From Mytilisepta virgata (Eukaryota > Mollusca > Bivalvia > Mytilida > Mytilidae), in assembly GCA_028015205.1 (NCBI GenBank), contig CM051516.1, positions 47,868,230 through 47,932,229 of the forward strand: a DNA stretch of 64,000 nt. The letters are read 5' to 3'. Positions within the stretch are counted from its first letter, which is position 1; every line of letters starts with the position of its first letter. The notes beneath the pieces were generated by a model. The model ran no database searches, was not told the DNA's origin, and saw nothing but the letters and a program-made list of their open reading frames with translations. Below, piece after piece: positions 34,335 to 47,480 of the stretch. Both the position numbers and the translations under genes were made by a program.

Positions 34335-36130
34335 AAATTTCACTCAATAGAATGGAGAATGGAAAAGGGGAATGTGTCAAAGAGACAACAACCCGACCAA
34401 AGACCAGAAAACAGCTCAAGGCTACATGTACCAACGGGTCTTCAACGCAGCGAGAAAATCCCTCACCCGGAGGCGGGCTTCAGCTGGCCCCTAAACAATA
34501 ATGCATAATAGTTCTGCAAAATGGACGGCAAACTAACCTCCCAAACATGAAAATGAACCAAAATTAAAAAAAAACACAAGACTTACAAAGGCTAGAGGCT
34601 CCTGACCTGGGACAATCGCACAAATGCGGCGGGGTTAAAAATGTTTTGTGAGATCTCAACCCTCACCCTATACCTCTAGCCAATGTGGAACAAACAAACA
34701 CACAGCGATACACACAGTAAAACTCAGTTAAAAAGATGTGCGAGTCCGATGTTAAAAAGGTAACAGAAGAAACTAAGCAAAATGACAATGGTCAATATAT
34801 TTTAACAAATACTACTACTAGCAGTTATTGACATGCCAGCTCAAGACCTCAATGATTGTCTATATCATATAGAAAATCAACCACAATCCCTTCCGTTAGG
34901 GGTTTAGTATCATGTCATCATAAATTATACGAGAAGACCATAACCTGTATCACGCCAACAACTGTTTTGGAATGAATGTGTTTATTTCCGATGCAAAGAC
35001 CCTGTGAGTGAATCAATATCAATTCCAAAAACTGCCATCTTTACTGACTTTACCACAGTATCGTAACTATATCCCTTGTGGATACGTCTGTTTAAAGGTT
35101 TAGTTAGCTTTTCAGGTGAATGACGTCATGTTTGTGCTTTGTATACAATATTACCATAAAAGTTGGGATGTGAAATACCTGAACATATAAGATTTTTGCA
35201 CGTTGATTTATATTTACGAATGAGGTCTTTGTACCGATGATAAAATTTGGTAAAAGTTTTGACAAGTTTGTGATATCGAAATCCCTGGTGTAATAATTTG
35301 AAAATGAAATGAAAAAGCATCTCTCTTATCGTAAATTTTAGTATTAAGCTTCCCGTAAGAGATATAGATATCAAGATCCAGGAAAGGGCAGTGTTCATTG
35401 TTAGTATTAGCTTTATTTAAAGTAAGTTCAACAGGATAAATCTCTTTAGTATACATACTGAAGTCGTCATTATTGACAGCCAAAATATCATCAAAATAGA
35501 AGTTATCTAAAAGTGCTATTAAATTTTTGTATCAAATGTTGTTTCGTTTGGACTTTGCTGATTTTAGATATAAATTGTGATTCGTAACAATACAGAAACA
35601 GGTCCGCAATAAATGGTGCACAGTTATTCCCCAGTGGAATTCCGATAACTTGGCTACGGAATCTCCATAGCCAACAGAAATTTTATCTAGTAAAAATCAA
35701 GTGTAGTTATAATATCAAAAAAGGTCCAATTGACATAATTCTTTTGTTTGTCCTTACTAAAAACATATATATTCACATTCTGACTTTTTAAATGCCCATT
35801 TAATTAGGTATGTAAATTAAACGAATTTTTGATACTCCAAAAGTAATTAATACCACTATTTTTGTATACCTTATTTTAAAAATTTATTATCCGGTTTAAG
35901 ATTCTACCAAGTGTATTAGTAAGTACAATAGACAGTTTAGTAGTGGAACAATGGCTGTAAATCTATATTTTTAAGGTGTTTTGTGCAGCTCCGGAAGCCA
36001 GTACATAGTTGGAACTTTCATGTTATTCGGTTCTGCTTGTAAAGAGGTAGCAATAAGTTTATAAGTGTTAACGATATCATATTCTGAAAATTGAGTCAGT
36101 TGGAATATAGATGAATTTGTGATTTCCTTT
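34335..36130 (-). mobile_element. Decayed reverse-transcriptase retroelement (Penelope-like type)
   Basis: Minus-strand fragments read, in order, GIPLGNNCAPFIADLFLYCY (RT motif B region), FDDILAVNNDDFSMYTKEIY (catalytic F-x-D-D motif), PFLDLDIYISYGKLNTKIYD and LLHQGFRYHKLVKTFTKFYH. These are RT palm and thumb features. Frameshifts and stops separate them, and part of the thumb is deleted. The left end (34,335-34,510) is the abundant gtgtcaaagagacaac repeat, probably the element's 3' end. Dead copy. Assignment to the Penelope-like class is tentative. Confidence 0.65.
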
Positions 36131-36419
36131 TGCAGAACTTCAATATAAAATTTACGTACAACTTACCTTAATGTAATAATAACCTTAATGTTTAGATTAT
36201 TATGAGTGGGTTAAATACGCAAATAGGCAAAATTAGCGTATCTATCCTATTAGAATAGAAACAATTCATGGGGTTATAAAATCATTTAAACATGTGATGG
36301 GCCGTCATATTCGTATTTTATACCTCGCTATGGCTCGCTTTAAAATGTTCTAATATAAAGACCCAAACAACTGGTGAACGGCTACGTACAACAATATAAC
36401 CCAATGAATTATTCTTAAA

Positions 36420-36510
36420 CATTAATAATACAGTCGCCGTGATATTGGCTGCAATATCGCAAACTAATCGTTAAATAATATTCAATCAATCAATCAATTA
36501 ATAATACAGA
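36420..36510. repeat. SINE-tail-like sequence ending in (CAAT)n
   Basis: gcaatatcgcaaactaatcg then gttaaataatattcaatcaa and further caat repeats: a short 3' remnant resembling the tail of molluscan SINEs such as the one at 42,247-42,600. Confidence 0.4.
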
Positions 36511-39500
36511 GGAATACAACTGCACTTGTATGAACCAATCGAAGGACTCACATATGTTAAATAATAAAAACAAACACAAACACACACACACACAAAAAAC
36601 AAAAGAAAAGAACAAAAACATGACAAAACTTCAAATCATCAAAGTCTGGTCAACTCTAGAGTTATCATAAAATGAAAAAAGTAGTTACAATACTTACATA
36701 GCCAGAATACAATACTTACAAAGCCAGAATACAATACTTACAAAGCCAGAATGTCATCACTATATACATTGTAACACTTGATCACTCCTTTTGTATATCT
36801 TATCTTTGTCGCCTAAAGGTTTATTCGCGTAAGCGGACTGACAACTGCACTAAAATAGTTGATTCAGTTCAAGGCCCAGTATTTCAAAATTCCGTCACTG
36901 AAATTATTTTTTTCGTATACATTTGTAGAAATATTAAGTTGATACATTTTACGATTGCATTAAAAGTAAAATTTCAGTTTCTCCAAACAATTGTTGACAC
37001 CTGGATTTTGGCTACCATGTTTGAACCATTCGATTTTACTATTCACATTACTATTTTCATTATTATTATGCGGTTTTCTTTTGGCTTTTAAATGTTTTGG
37101 TCACGGGCTACCTGGTTGGTGTTAATCTTCGTAGAGGTTATTTCATAAGAAAGGAAAGAATAGTTATTTGATATCATAAACCCATCTGACATCCTTAAAG
37201 CGTTTTGTTCATGATTGTAGTTGAAGGCAACATGACCACCTCAACGTTTGTAAAGGCTTGTTGTTTTGCTGTAGAATTTCCTGTTAAAAAAATATGTTTG
37301 GCAAAATAGAATAGAGAATGGAAATGGGGAATATGTCAAAAAGACATCAACACAACCAAAGGTTTTGAAATATAAACAATTGTTAGACATTTGAAAAAAA
37401 CTTATACAATTTATCCCTTGCAATTCTGACAATAAATACGTTCACGATTTACGTTCTGCCACAGTTACCTGGAGAATTACATATCCCAGCGAGCCATAAA
37501 TAATAGACATTCAATAAATGCAATAATCACTAAACAGACTTGAATGTACAGTGGGATAATTTCATCTTGCCAACTCCTCTTTTATATAGATAAATTATAT
37601 ATTCCAAATTTCTATGATATTAGATTTGGTGATTCACCCCTGTTTCGTGTATCTCCATACATTAACGTTTGATATCAGTATCAAGACTCAACTCATAATG
37701 ACAAGATTGGATCCATTGGTAGCTCCTTTTTTGGCAATCATTAATTGGTATCACCTTTAATAATTAACACAGTTAATATGCTTTCCAGTCCTTGACGTCA
37801 TAAAAACTGATTTGACACTGATGGACGAATCCAAGTTTTGTTGACTTTCAGTGCTTACCTGATATTTTTTTTTAATACTCTACAGCATGTTATTACAGCT
37901 ATGACGTTTAAATCAAGTAATCAATTTTTTAAAATGAACAAGACACACAGTACAGCAAACGATTTATCAATGTTCATTCTGCTTTTCGGGATAGTTTTCT
38001 TTGTTCAGTTTTATTGTTTATTTTCTTTAATTCACCATGCACATGTATCCCTGCTTAATTTAGAAACGTGTCTTGGTAACATCAAATCCTGTCTTACGTT
38101 GATTAGATACTGGTACAAAAATGATACGAGACCTTCTTCATAATCAACTCTTATTTAAATTTTTCTATACTATGAGAGAGGAATAAGATAATTGTTTTTC
38201 ACTCTTAGACCTTGTTGTTGAGATAAAATTGAAAGAAATGTGTGGATTATTCAGATCGCTTGGCAATTGAGGAAAATGTCACCGGGGAAAAATGGTGACC
38301 GATAAGATTGTGTAACAAGAGCCTGACTGAATGGCCACTTGTTACTGAAACTGTGTAATGATTACACAACGAACGAAACTCTGAATTACAATGACGGTTG
38401 ACTTGACTGACTGACTTAGTCAGGTGCCTGGAACTCTGAATATGAAACTCTGGTGCAAAATAACACTTGAGACTCTGGAACACGCGATGAATAATTCAAT
38501 AATTCAGCATGGAATACTTTTATTACAGATGGACTGTGTTCAGTGTAAAGCCCTGAGTCCAAATCTACTTCATCAAAATTATAAACAAGTATTTATACAA
38601 AATTAAATGGACAAGAATACACATGACAAATAATTATTAATTTGAGTGATATTGTTAACTGTCAAAGATTATACTATTTTTTTTAACTTGAAGAATAGAG
38701 TTAAATCAATAAACTGATTATTATATTTAAAAATATATAGTTATGAGAAAGGTAATTGTCACTAATTAGGTAACATATTAAAACATGTCACTCAATGTCC
38801 AAACTAAGAACTTCAAAACTGCATATCAAAACATGTTAATTTAAAGTCCTGGATATGAAATGTAAATAGAAATGAAAATATAGAATAAAATAGATTATTT
38901 AACACAGTGAATTAAAGTCCAAAATATTAGAATTGCTAATTTTATATTTAAGTCCTAAATGATACGAGAAGCTCTTTTTTCCTTGGTCACAAAAATCTCA
39001 ATTTTAGTAAGCATGTTCGTTGTGACACTAGCTGGATAGTATATATTGAAAAACAGACATGATTATCCTTGTTTCTTAGCTGAAAGGGATGTCTATGACT
39101 CGTGTTATACACGTGAACGACTAAAAAGTGTTCTATTTCATTACGTATTGTTTTCGTTGACCAGTGAAATTTGTTTTTATATGATACTTTTATGTCAGTT
39201 TTGATGCAAAAGATGTACACATGCCGTCTATTTACGATTCATCAGTTATGCTCAAGGCCTAAATTGTTGAAAACCAAAACAACAATCCAAAACGTTGAAG
39301 AGCAAATTAAAGAAAAAATGCTAAAATTGACAATAGGGTACAGTCAAAACCATCCAAGGACAGAGCTACATGTATGCACGAGGAAGATGTTTATATTGCT
39401 AAATTTAACAATACTGTAACAGTTTATATACATTTCGTGAATTTAAAAGTTTTAGACGAAAACAAAGAACAAAAAAATATAAACGTATAACAGCATTAAC

Positions 39501-39520
39501 ATTTTCAGTTCGCAACGTTT
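36510..39520. other. Intergenic DNA between gene 2 upstream and gene 3, no gene confirmed
   Basis: 36,800-37,300 and 39,170-39,420 are diverged copies of the IgGFc-gene 3' flanks (5,330-5,850 and 6,700-7,000). A partial gagaatggaaatggggaata repeat lies at 37,312-37,360. A plus-strand 69-residue frame at 37,934-38,143 with one hydrophobic segment is noted but not supported. 38,170-38,640 is an unclassified sequence with short internal inversions. Confidence 0.45.
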
Positions 39521-39523
39521 CTA

Positions 39524-41516
39524 TTATTTTGCTTTAAATTTGTAACCTGCAGGATAACCATAACCGTCCAATGGATTACTCCCATGAACAATCAGTCCGA
39601 ATGGAACATTTTTAACATGTCGGATTTCGTGTAACCCCACTTTCAATTCGCAGCTGATGACAGAGAACGACTGATTACCCAATGATATATGTGTAATCTG
39701 ATTGTACTGAAGTTTTGTAGCATTGTCGAGCTGGAGACCCTGTCTCTCTTTAGACGAAATTATTATAGTTATATAAAAGTTGTCAGGTGGAAAATTGTCC
39801 AGTGGATCATTGGAAGGCACTGCAAATCTGTATTGAGACTTAAAATGTTGTAAGCTAGGAACAGTTACCATGACATCGTTGCAAGTCGTATTGATTTTGT
39901 AGCAGTAGAGTTGTACCAGTATTCCGGAGGAAGAATGCACGGTTGATAAAATAAAATTAGAAATTTCATAAAACTCTCCTTTCGCAATAGTTTTGGTGAA
40001 ATTGGTTCCATTATAAATAGTAACATTTGAATCGCTGACCGCTATTACTCTGAAACTACACTTAGAGTCATACAAAGATGGAATCACAAACTCTTTACCT
40101 AACTGTTCACGGGGTAACATCATCTCAGTTGTTAAGTCTGTGTACAGAGAGGATCTGTTAACATTGATGTAGCCTCCGGAAACAACGGCTACGGGTTTAT
40201 TGGATGATATAATAGTTCCAGTAAAGTCTGTGATATTTGTCAAATAAAATGTTTCCAAGTAACCAAGAGTGACCGAAAACGAATCGTTTGACTTGTATGA
40301 CTTTCCGTTGTAAGTTATCAAACTTCCGTTAGTTTGGAGAAAAACTTTAACCTTTGTAGCAGCCTCCGTTGCTACTATACCAAAGCTTATATCATTCAAC
40401 ATTATAAGGTAACCGTTATACGGGGTAAATGTAGCCACTACATACTCCCGGCCTAAGCTATGGTATGGGATTGCCAAATATCCTTCTGAATATGCCTCAT
40501 AGTAATTCATAGCATATATAGATACTGGAACATAGCACTTCAACACAACACCTTTCTGTTGAATGCCAGTAACGTTCATTTCTATATCCTTGCTGATATT
40601 ATAAATATTTACTGTATTACTGGATACGGAAATTGATTCTTGAATTTTAAGATAAGGAATATAAACATCACACGTGCCTGACTCAGGAGTGGTTATCTGA
40701 AGTTGAACAGAGCCATTAGGTCCATTGTTGTTAAGAAATGACATAAAATACTCGTCACCATACGGATCCAACACGCCTACAAACATGACAAATGATATTG
40801 TAACAAATGATGAGATGACTGATCCCCAAATAGTGATACATCTATATCCCTCACTTCAAATAGTAACATCACGTAGGAAGCTTTATAATCTCGATCATGA
40901 AATGTTTAATTTGTGTATATAATACGAAGGTTTTTTGTTTTTACGTCATCTACTTATTTCCTTATCTTAACAGTGATTACCATGGGCATGTTTAGCTGGG
41001 CAATAGGTACGATTGTTGTTCGGCGCAAAGTAGAATATACTCCTTGGAAGTATCTGATACACAGTGATCTGATATCACATTATGGTATTATTGTATGGAG
41101 CTATCATTTTCTTAAATTTTAAATGTACCCATTTTATAAATTTCATGTATTATATTGGGTGGTGTTCTTCTGTTCCTCACAACGTTTTACGAAGTTCTAA
41201 ATATGCTGTTACTACTATGCCCCGATATAATTCTTGAGTTTTTTTTTTTATTTATATCATTACTGCATAGTGTTAATATATGTAATATTGGAACAAATGT
41301 GGTTTCTATGAATTTTTGTTTTCGTTTTCCATTTTGTGGAAATTTGCATATATTTTTAATCTTTAGTGTAATGGCTGTTTTGCTTGGTTTTTTGTGCTTA
41401 GGTATAACAATAAATATTCCATTACAAAATAATTTTTAGAATAATTAATTACCTCTCTGCATATTGGCATGACCAACTAGGAATATCACTATAAAAAGAA
41501 TGAAACAATCAAACAT
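39524..41516 (-). CDS. Gene 3: two-exon secreted IgGFc-binding-domain protein
   Basis: Exon 1 (41,453-41,516) starts with ATG and encodes a signal peptide, MFDCFILFIVIFLVGHANMQ then R plus one base, with donor AGAG/GTAATT. Exon 2 (39,524-40,776) follows acceptor TTTGTAG and joins in phase 1 (G+GC, Gly), giving a 438-residue protein. The domain has the family landmarks MNYYEAYSEGYLAIPYHSLG, REYVVATFTPYN, MMLPREQLGKEFVIPSLYD, FYITIIIS and the closing VPFGLIVHG...YGYPAG. There are many N-x-S/T sites. It lacks LU, ShK and EGF exons. By eye it is roughly 40-45 percent identical to genes 1 and 2 in this domain, so it is an older paralog. It is complete and the clearest intact gene in the window. 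Confidence 0.88.
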
Positions 41517-42246
41517 TTGTATCGTTTTTCGACAGCAGAAAATGAACTCAATGACAGATAAATGTTTTGGTCGAAGGAATGCACCATAAATCAGCCATAT
41601 CCTTGTGTTGTTAATTATCAGATGAAATGACACAAATAATACATTTTCTTATTGGTGGCTTAATAAAATTTTTTAGGCCAACATTTAAAAGTGCAAAAAT
41701 AAACGTTAATTCGTAAGTTTGGTAAGGTACATAAATTGCAAGTGACATGCATGCATATCTATTGAAATGATTTGTTGATATAGATTTTTCAGAGCAATTA
41801 TTTTCTGTAATCAGTATATTTTCCCCAAAAAATTCTTTATCTATTTGAATTGTTCGTTATATTTCAGAACATCACTATGCTCTATAGATTAGTGTTACTG
41901 TGTCATTCTCTATTCATTATTTTTTTAGGATATTTTTTTTCTATTCTATAAACCCTATCCACACCTTCCTGGCCTTGTATTGTAAAATCAACATATAAAA
42001 TGACACAAATTATACACTAATTTCTATGTCTAAAATCATACGAGTTCTACCACAAAACAGTTTTGAGCATCTCTTTTCTGGACCAGTGTTAACATGCAAC
42101 TCTAGAACAATTGATATGACAGTTTTCTGCATGTTAAGAGCACGTTTCGAATGTGTTATTACTGAACTTTCCACATCTCAAACATTCATATTGTCTCAGG
42201 TCATATTTATCATGTTTATAGAAAATATGTAATTCTGCACCCTTTT
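41517..42246. other. Region upstream of gene 3, nothing recognised
   Basis: Should contain the gene 3 promoter and 5' leader. I see no diagnostic core element beyond general AT richness. Confidence 0.4.
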
Positions 42247-42600
42247 CTCTTAATTTTATAAAACCCCCTCGGTGGTGTCGTGTTCCCCGGCAAGGTCGCG
42301 GGTTCGATCCCCGACCGGGTCAAACCAAAGACATTAAAATTGGTATTGACTGCTTCTCCGCCAAGCACGCGGCATCAAGGATAAGAGCAAAGGACTGGTC
42401 TGCTCGGAGTATAATGTGTCCAAGTGGGGTGATATATCTTCCTGCGGACTATTATCTCGTGAGCTAGCATGTTAAAAATCGGACTCAGCGTGTCGGTCTA
42501 GTACAAAGCAGGGCTCATATTCATATCATATCAACACGTTCTCGTCCTGATATGCACTTAATAGTTGCCAATGGACGTTAAACAATAATTCATCAATCCA
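42247..42600 (+). mobile_element. tRNA-derived SINE
   Basis: The head has a pol III B box (gggttcgatcccc) at about 42,299-42,311 and a preceding A-box-like ggtggtgtcgtg. The body contains ttaaaaatcggactcagcgt and gtcggtctagtacaaagcag, and the tail includes gccaatggacgttaaacaat then aattcatcaatccatc. This head-body-tail order is that of molluscan SINEs. It is not a functional tRNA gene because the acceptor stem and anticodon arm do not close. Confidence 0.7.
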
Positions 42601-43150
42601 TCTTAATTTTATATACATATATAGTAAAGCTTATACATGCTTACATGTGAGACGAAATTCAAGAAACATGAAGGTAAAGAGTATACATTTTCAGATCAGT
42701 AAGTCGTCTATCTAAAAAATTAACTTACACAAAAGAAGAGCAGTCATCTTTCGGAATGCCTGATAATTATTATCTTATCGCAGTTATATAGGTCTCTAAG
42801 TATATACATGTACATTGTATGTAAATCTGAAATATTGTCAGTTTTTCAGAGATTAATCTTATTATCATATAATTATAGCAAATAAGTCGGTAATTTTTCT
42901 GTTTGATAAAATGCTAAAAATGCCAAAAAGACGGATAGGTCACCGAAGATTTTCTTTGCCGACTGATAAAAAAAAATTAACCGATGATTTGCTGTTCGGG
43001 CTGATATGAAAAATTATTAAACTGGAAAAATGCCATTTAATAATCTGTATTTATAATACTGTAAACATGAAGAACAGCAATAAAAACGTTGTTTACTTGT
43101 TTTAATTTTTATTTATGTTCCATTGTTGCATACTGACTATTCAATGATGG
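42600..43150. other. Intergenic DNA, nothing recognised
   Basis: AT-rich; no repeat or coding signal seen. Confidence 0.5.
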
Positions 43151-44640
43151 CCTTTGCAAACAATGATGTTCCATACCGGATGTTCATAGGCAGCCTTCGT
43201 TCACTAGCGGTCTTCATAAACAATGTCACCAACGAATGTTTATTTCTGGTCTTCAGAAAAAAAAATTATTCTCCAATGAATGTTTATTTCTGACCATCAT
43301 AAAGAAACTATGTTCCCTACCAAATATTCATGGACGACCTCCTCAGAGTTCTATGTTCCCTACCGAATTTTCAGTGATGACCTCCTCAAGAAACAATGTT
43401 CCTTACAGAATTTTCACTGACGACCTCCTCAAAGACTATGTTCCCAAACGAATATTCACTGACTACCCCCTCAAAGAACTATGTTGCCTATCGAATATTC
43501 ATCGACCGCCTCCTCAAAGAACTATTTTCCCTGCCGAATATTCATTGACGACCTCAAAGAACAATGTTCCCTACCGAATTTTCACAGACGACCTCTTCAA
43601 AGAACTATGTTCCCTATCAAGTATTCACTGACGACCTCCTCAAAGAACTGTGTTCCTACCGAATATTCACTGACGACCTCCTGAAAAACTATTGTCCCTG
43701 CCGAATATTTTCCCAAACGAATATTCACTGATATATGTTCCTTAACGTGTATTCATTGCCAGCCTTCAAGAGCTATGTTTTCTACCGAATATTCATTGAC
43801 ACTCTCCTCAAAGAACTATGTTCCCTAAAGAATATTCATTGACAGCCTCCTCAAATAACTATGTTTCCTATGGAATATTCACCGATAACTAACGACCTAC
43901 TCGAAGATCTATGTTACATACCGAGTATTCACTGACGACCTCCTCAAATAACTATGTTCCCTATCGAATATTCACCGACGACCTCCTCAAAGAACTATGG
44001 TTCCCAACCGAATATTCGCTGACGACCTCCTCAAAGAACTACGTTCTCTACAGAATATTCATTGATGACCTCCTCAAAGAACTATGTTCCTTACCAAACA
44101 TTCACTGAGGACCTCCTCAAAGAACAATGTTCCCTACTGAGTATTCATTGCACGCCTTCTCCAAGAGTTGTTTCCCTACCGAATATTCACTGACAGCCTC
44201 CTCAAATACATATGCTACCTACCAGTCATTGACGACGTCCTTACAGAACTGTTCTCGACAGAATTTTCATTCACCTCCTCAAAAAACTACTGAATATTCA
44301 CTGATGAACTCAAAGAACTATGTTCACTACCAAATATTCACTGACGAGTTCCTCAAAGAACTGTGTTCCCCTACGGAATATTCATTGATGACCTCAAATA
44401 GCTATGTTCCCTACCGTATATTCACTGACGACCTCCTCAAAGAACTATGTTCCCTACTGAATATTCATTGATGACCTCCTCACAGAACTATGTTCCATAT
44501 CGAGTATTCATTGATGACCTCAAATAACTTTACTCTCTACCATATATTCACTGACGACCTCCTCCACTGAATATTCATAGTCTGCTTTCTAGAAGAACTA
44601 TGATCCCTGATGAATATTCATGAATGGCCTTCACAGAGAA
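43150..44640. repeat. 43-bp minisatellite, about 33 diverged copies
   Basis: The unit contains cctcctcaaagaactatgtt and ccctaccgaatattcactga. Units at the edges are more diverged than those in the centre. The four ORFs across it (repeating LTTSSKN and YRIFTDDLLKEL) are products of the repeat and of 43 not being divisible by 3. Confidence 0.9.
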
Positions 44641-44829
44641 CGATGTTCAATACTAAATCGTCATTAAACAATGTTTTACAGAAATGTATTTAACAGATGG
44701 GCACTGACCAATCAAAAACTGTTTATTAATGGGAATCTTGGTCACTTGTACATGTGCTGGACCTCAAACTAATTCTTAAATCATGACTGTTCTTGTCAGT
44801 CAAACAACTGAACTTCTACTTTGGTCAGG

Positions 44830-45030
44830 TTGTTGTCTCCATTCTCTATTCTAATCAATAGAAATGTGTCAAAGAGACAACAATAGAGAATGGAGTTGGG
44901 GAATGTGTCAAAGAGACAACAACCCGACCAAAGAACAGAAAACAGCTCAAGGCTACCAATGGGTCTTCAATGCAGTGAGAAAATCCCCCACCAGGAGCAG
45001 GGCTTCAGCTGGCCCCTAAACAATAATGTT
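44830..45030. repeat. Abundant gtgtcaaagagacaac repeat, with a short inverted copy
   Basis: 44,880-45,030 matches 34,345-34,500 (gtgtcaaagagacaacaacc, aaaacagctcaaggctac, cttcagctggcccctaaaca). Just before it, 44,832-44,852 is the same motif in reverse (gttgtctccattctctattc), giving a small fold-back. Confidence 0.75.
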
Positions 45031-46590
45031 TATTTCTAATAATTCAATTAAGGTTCAGGAGGATAGGGGAATCAACTGAAGGAGCATTTTGGACAAAATA
45101 TTCAACAAATGCAATAAATAAACAACATTTAATAACTCTTTTGTCACATTTCCATCACAATTATTGAAATAATTGCATTTCTACAATTATATATAAATAT
45201 ATATACTGTAACAACATATAAAATCCATGGGGTCAAACTATTTAAATTATAAATATATTACTTCAGCATATGTTAACTGTTGTTTAAGTAAAGCAGATGT
45301 AATGACTAATGAGAGTTCCATATAACATGAAAGCATTTAAGTTTTACTTGGGCACAGATGCTTTCAATTTCTATCCTGCAAAGACTTACCATTTTCTGTG
45401 TGTAATTTATTTTTCACTGATCACAATTAATCATTACAAAAAATGAATTTGATATGCTTCCAAATTTGGAATCACAGTGACTTGGAAGGACATGACTGAT
45501 AAATCATCATTAATTGAAATGTCAAGAAGATCGCTATTTTTTTAGGATTTAGTACACGACCAGTATAAACTGACAGTTTCACTCTGTACAATTAGAAAAG
45601 CCAGCCTCAGAGGTTCAAACTATGTATGGTAATAATTTGCCTTGATACGCTCACACTAACGCTTATAATAGAATCAAAGTCATGGATTAACTATGAATTT
45701 TTTGTTTAAAGAAAAAACCACTTTGAAGAAACCAGGCAATTAGAAAATACAGGTAAATAGTAATGAGACTACATAGAAAATTATATATATATATGTTTTT
45801 GTTTTTACATAAGTTGAAACGTCCAAAGGAAGGCAACACTATTAGCAATATTTTAGAACCCATATTATTGTTTGGTTTATATTGCACACATTTAACAAAT
45901 ATCACACTATTGCAATATTGGATAATATTGCACAAATACAACTGTTTATAACATGGAATGTATGGTTGTTTTTTTTTTAAATTACACAAAAAATTTATAA
46001 ATATACATGTTACTATTAACAACAAGAATATAAATTATAACATTTATGTACAGGTATGGAAATACATTTTTTAAATCTAAAAATATACAGTAAGCTGTCA
46101 TCATCTAAAAGGTCATGAGGTTGTACAAAAGATAAATTTTGAACTGTCAGATGAATTGTTGCAAATTATGTTAGGACCTAGTAATGGCCAGGAAAACCAA
46201 TGACAAAAACCAATGACAAACATATCAGATCTTAGCTGTTTTTACATGAAAAGGATCCAGTTTTCAGTTGATGGTCTGTGTGTTCTCTTCCAGCTATCAC
46301 ACAGTCATTATATAAGTAGTCAAAAAGTATGGGTTCAAGAATGACACACTTTTAATTTGAAAATTATTGTCTAAGTCAGAAAGCAAAGATATTCATGTCC
46401 AAGCTGTAATAAAATATCAGTAGGAAAAATTAATAAAGCAAGTTTGAATTATTGACACAGTTCATGTGAAACTTGTTATACAGTATCAATAGCAGAAATT
46501 AATGACAGTTTGTAATTATTATGATGGCCATCCTCTCACATTTTTGTCATAATAAACAAAGGACTTCACTAAGCACAGCATGATACGACT
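45030..46590. other. Intergenic DNA, nothing recognised
   Basis: AT-rich; short hydrophobic frames on both strands look spurious. Confidence 0.5.
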
Positions 46591-46599
46591 GCAACATGT

Positions 46600-47480
46600 C
46601 AGCAGGTAAGTTATTAAAGCAAGTTTGGACACACTATTATGCTTCACCCCATAAAGTGTTGGGTTTCATCATACATTATAGAGAAATATTAGACCTACCA
46701 CAAAACCAGATAAAAAAAAATATTAGAAATCCAGCTACTTTGCTTTTTTGGCCCCTTTACCTCTTGAAAACTGTAAAAGATGGGAAAATTCTGTTGAAAT
46801 ACTACTGAAAGTACTTGTCAAAATGAATTAAAAGAAAAGATCTCCATTCAAATCTGATGAAAAATAAAGGATGTTATGTTTCCTCAAAAATTGCTACTAT
46901 TTAACCCATGTATCTCGGAAACATTAAAGAATAAAGAAATTTGAAAACACTCATAAACACTCATCAAGGTGAATCAAAAGAAAAAATCCCCATAAAAATT
47001 GGATGAAAAATAAAAAATTTAAATATCAAGCCACATTGCTTTTTGGGTTCTTTAATCCCTTTATATCTAAAAACCCATAACAGATAAAAGAAATGTTGAC
47101 ATAGCACTGGAAGAAATCATCACAAAGAATTTGAAAAAAAAAATCCCAATTGAAACCTGATGAAAAATAAAAATTTTAGGTGTCCTGCAAAATGCCTAAT
47201 TTTGGCCCCTTTATTCCCTTTTATCTTAGCAACAACAAAAGTTACACAAAAAATGCCTGGAGTAACTTGAATTGTATTTCTAATGAACCATTAAAAAAAA
47301 TCATCAAAATCAGATGAGAAATAAAAGGTTCCAAAATTAAGATGTGTCCCTTTTTAAGCCTTTATATTTTTAAAACGGCAAGAGAAAGTGACAAAATGAA
47401 CTTAAAGAAGTTTTTCAGTTTTTCATCAAGGAACATTAAATGCCAAAAATCATAAATATTGGATAAAAATTCAAAAAGTT
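46600..47480. repeat. Diverged tandem repeat, period about 150 bp
   Basis: The phrase gatgaaaaataaa recurs at about 46,857, 47,004 and 47,160, with a gatgagaaataaa variant at 47,313, each followed within 60 bp by a gcccctttat-like segment. Possibly an old core of a tandem-repeat mobile element. Confidence 0.6.

Noticed and set aside
37934..38143. 69-residue single-membrane-span ORF on the plus strand
   Set aside because: No homology, splice or promoter support; kept only as a note in the intergenic entry.
41155..41439. 94-residue hydrophobic ORF on the plus strand in the gene 3 intron
   Set aside because: T-rich composition gives Phe/Leu/Ile by chance. It is antisense to an intron and has no family resemblance.
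42247..42330. Possible tRNA gene
   Set aside because: Only the B-box half looks tRNA-like. The arms do not close and the sequence continues into a SINE body.
43236..44471. Repetitive ORFs on the plus strand
   Set aside because: Frames through the 43-bp minisatellite, broken at each frame change; no gene signals.
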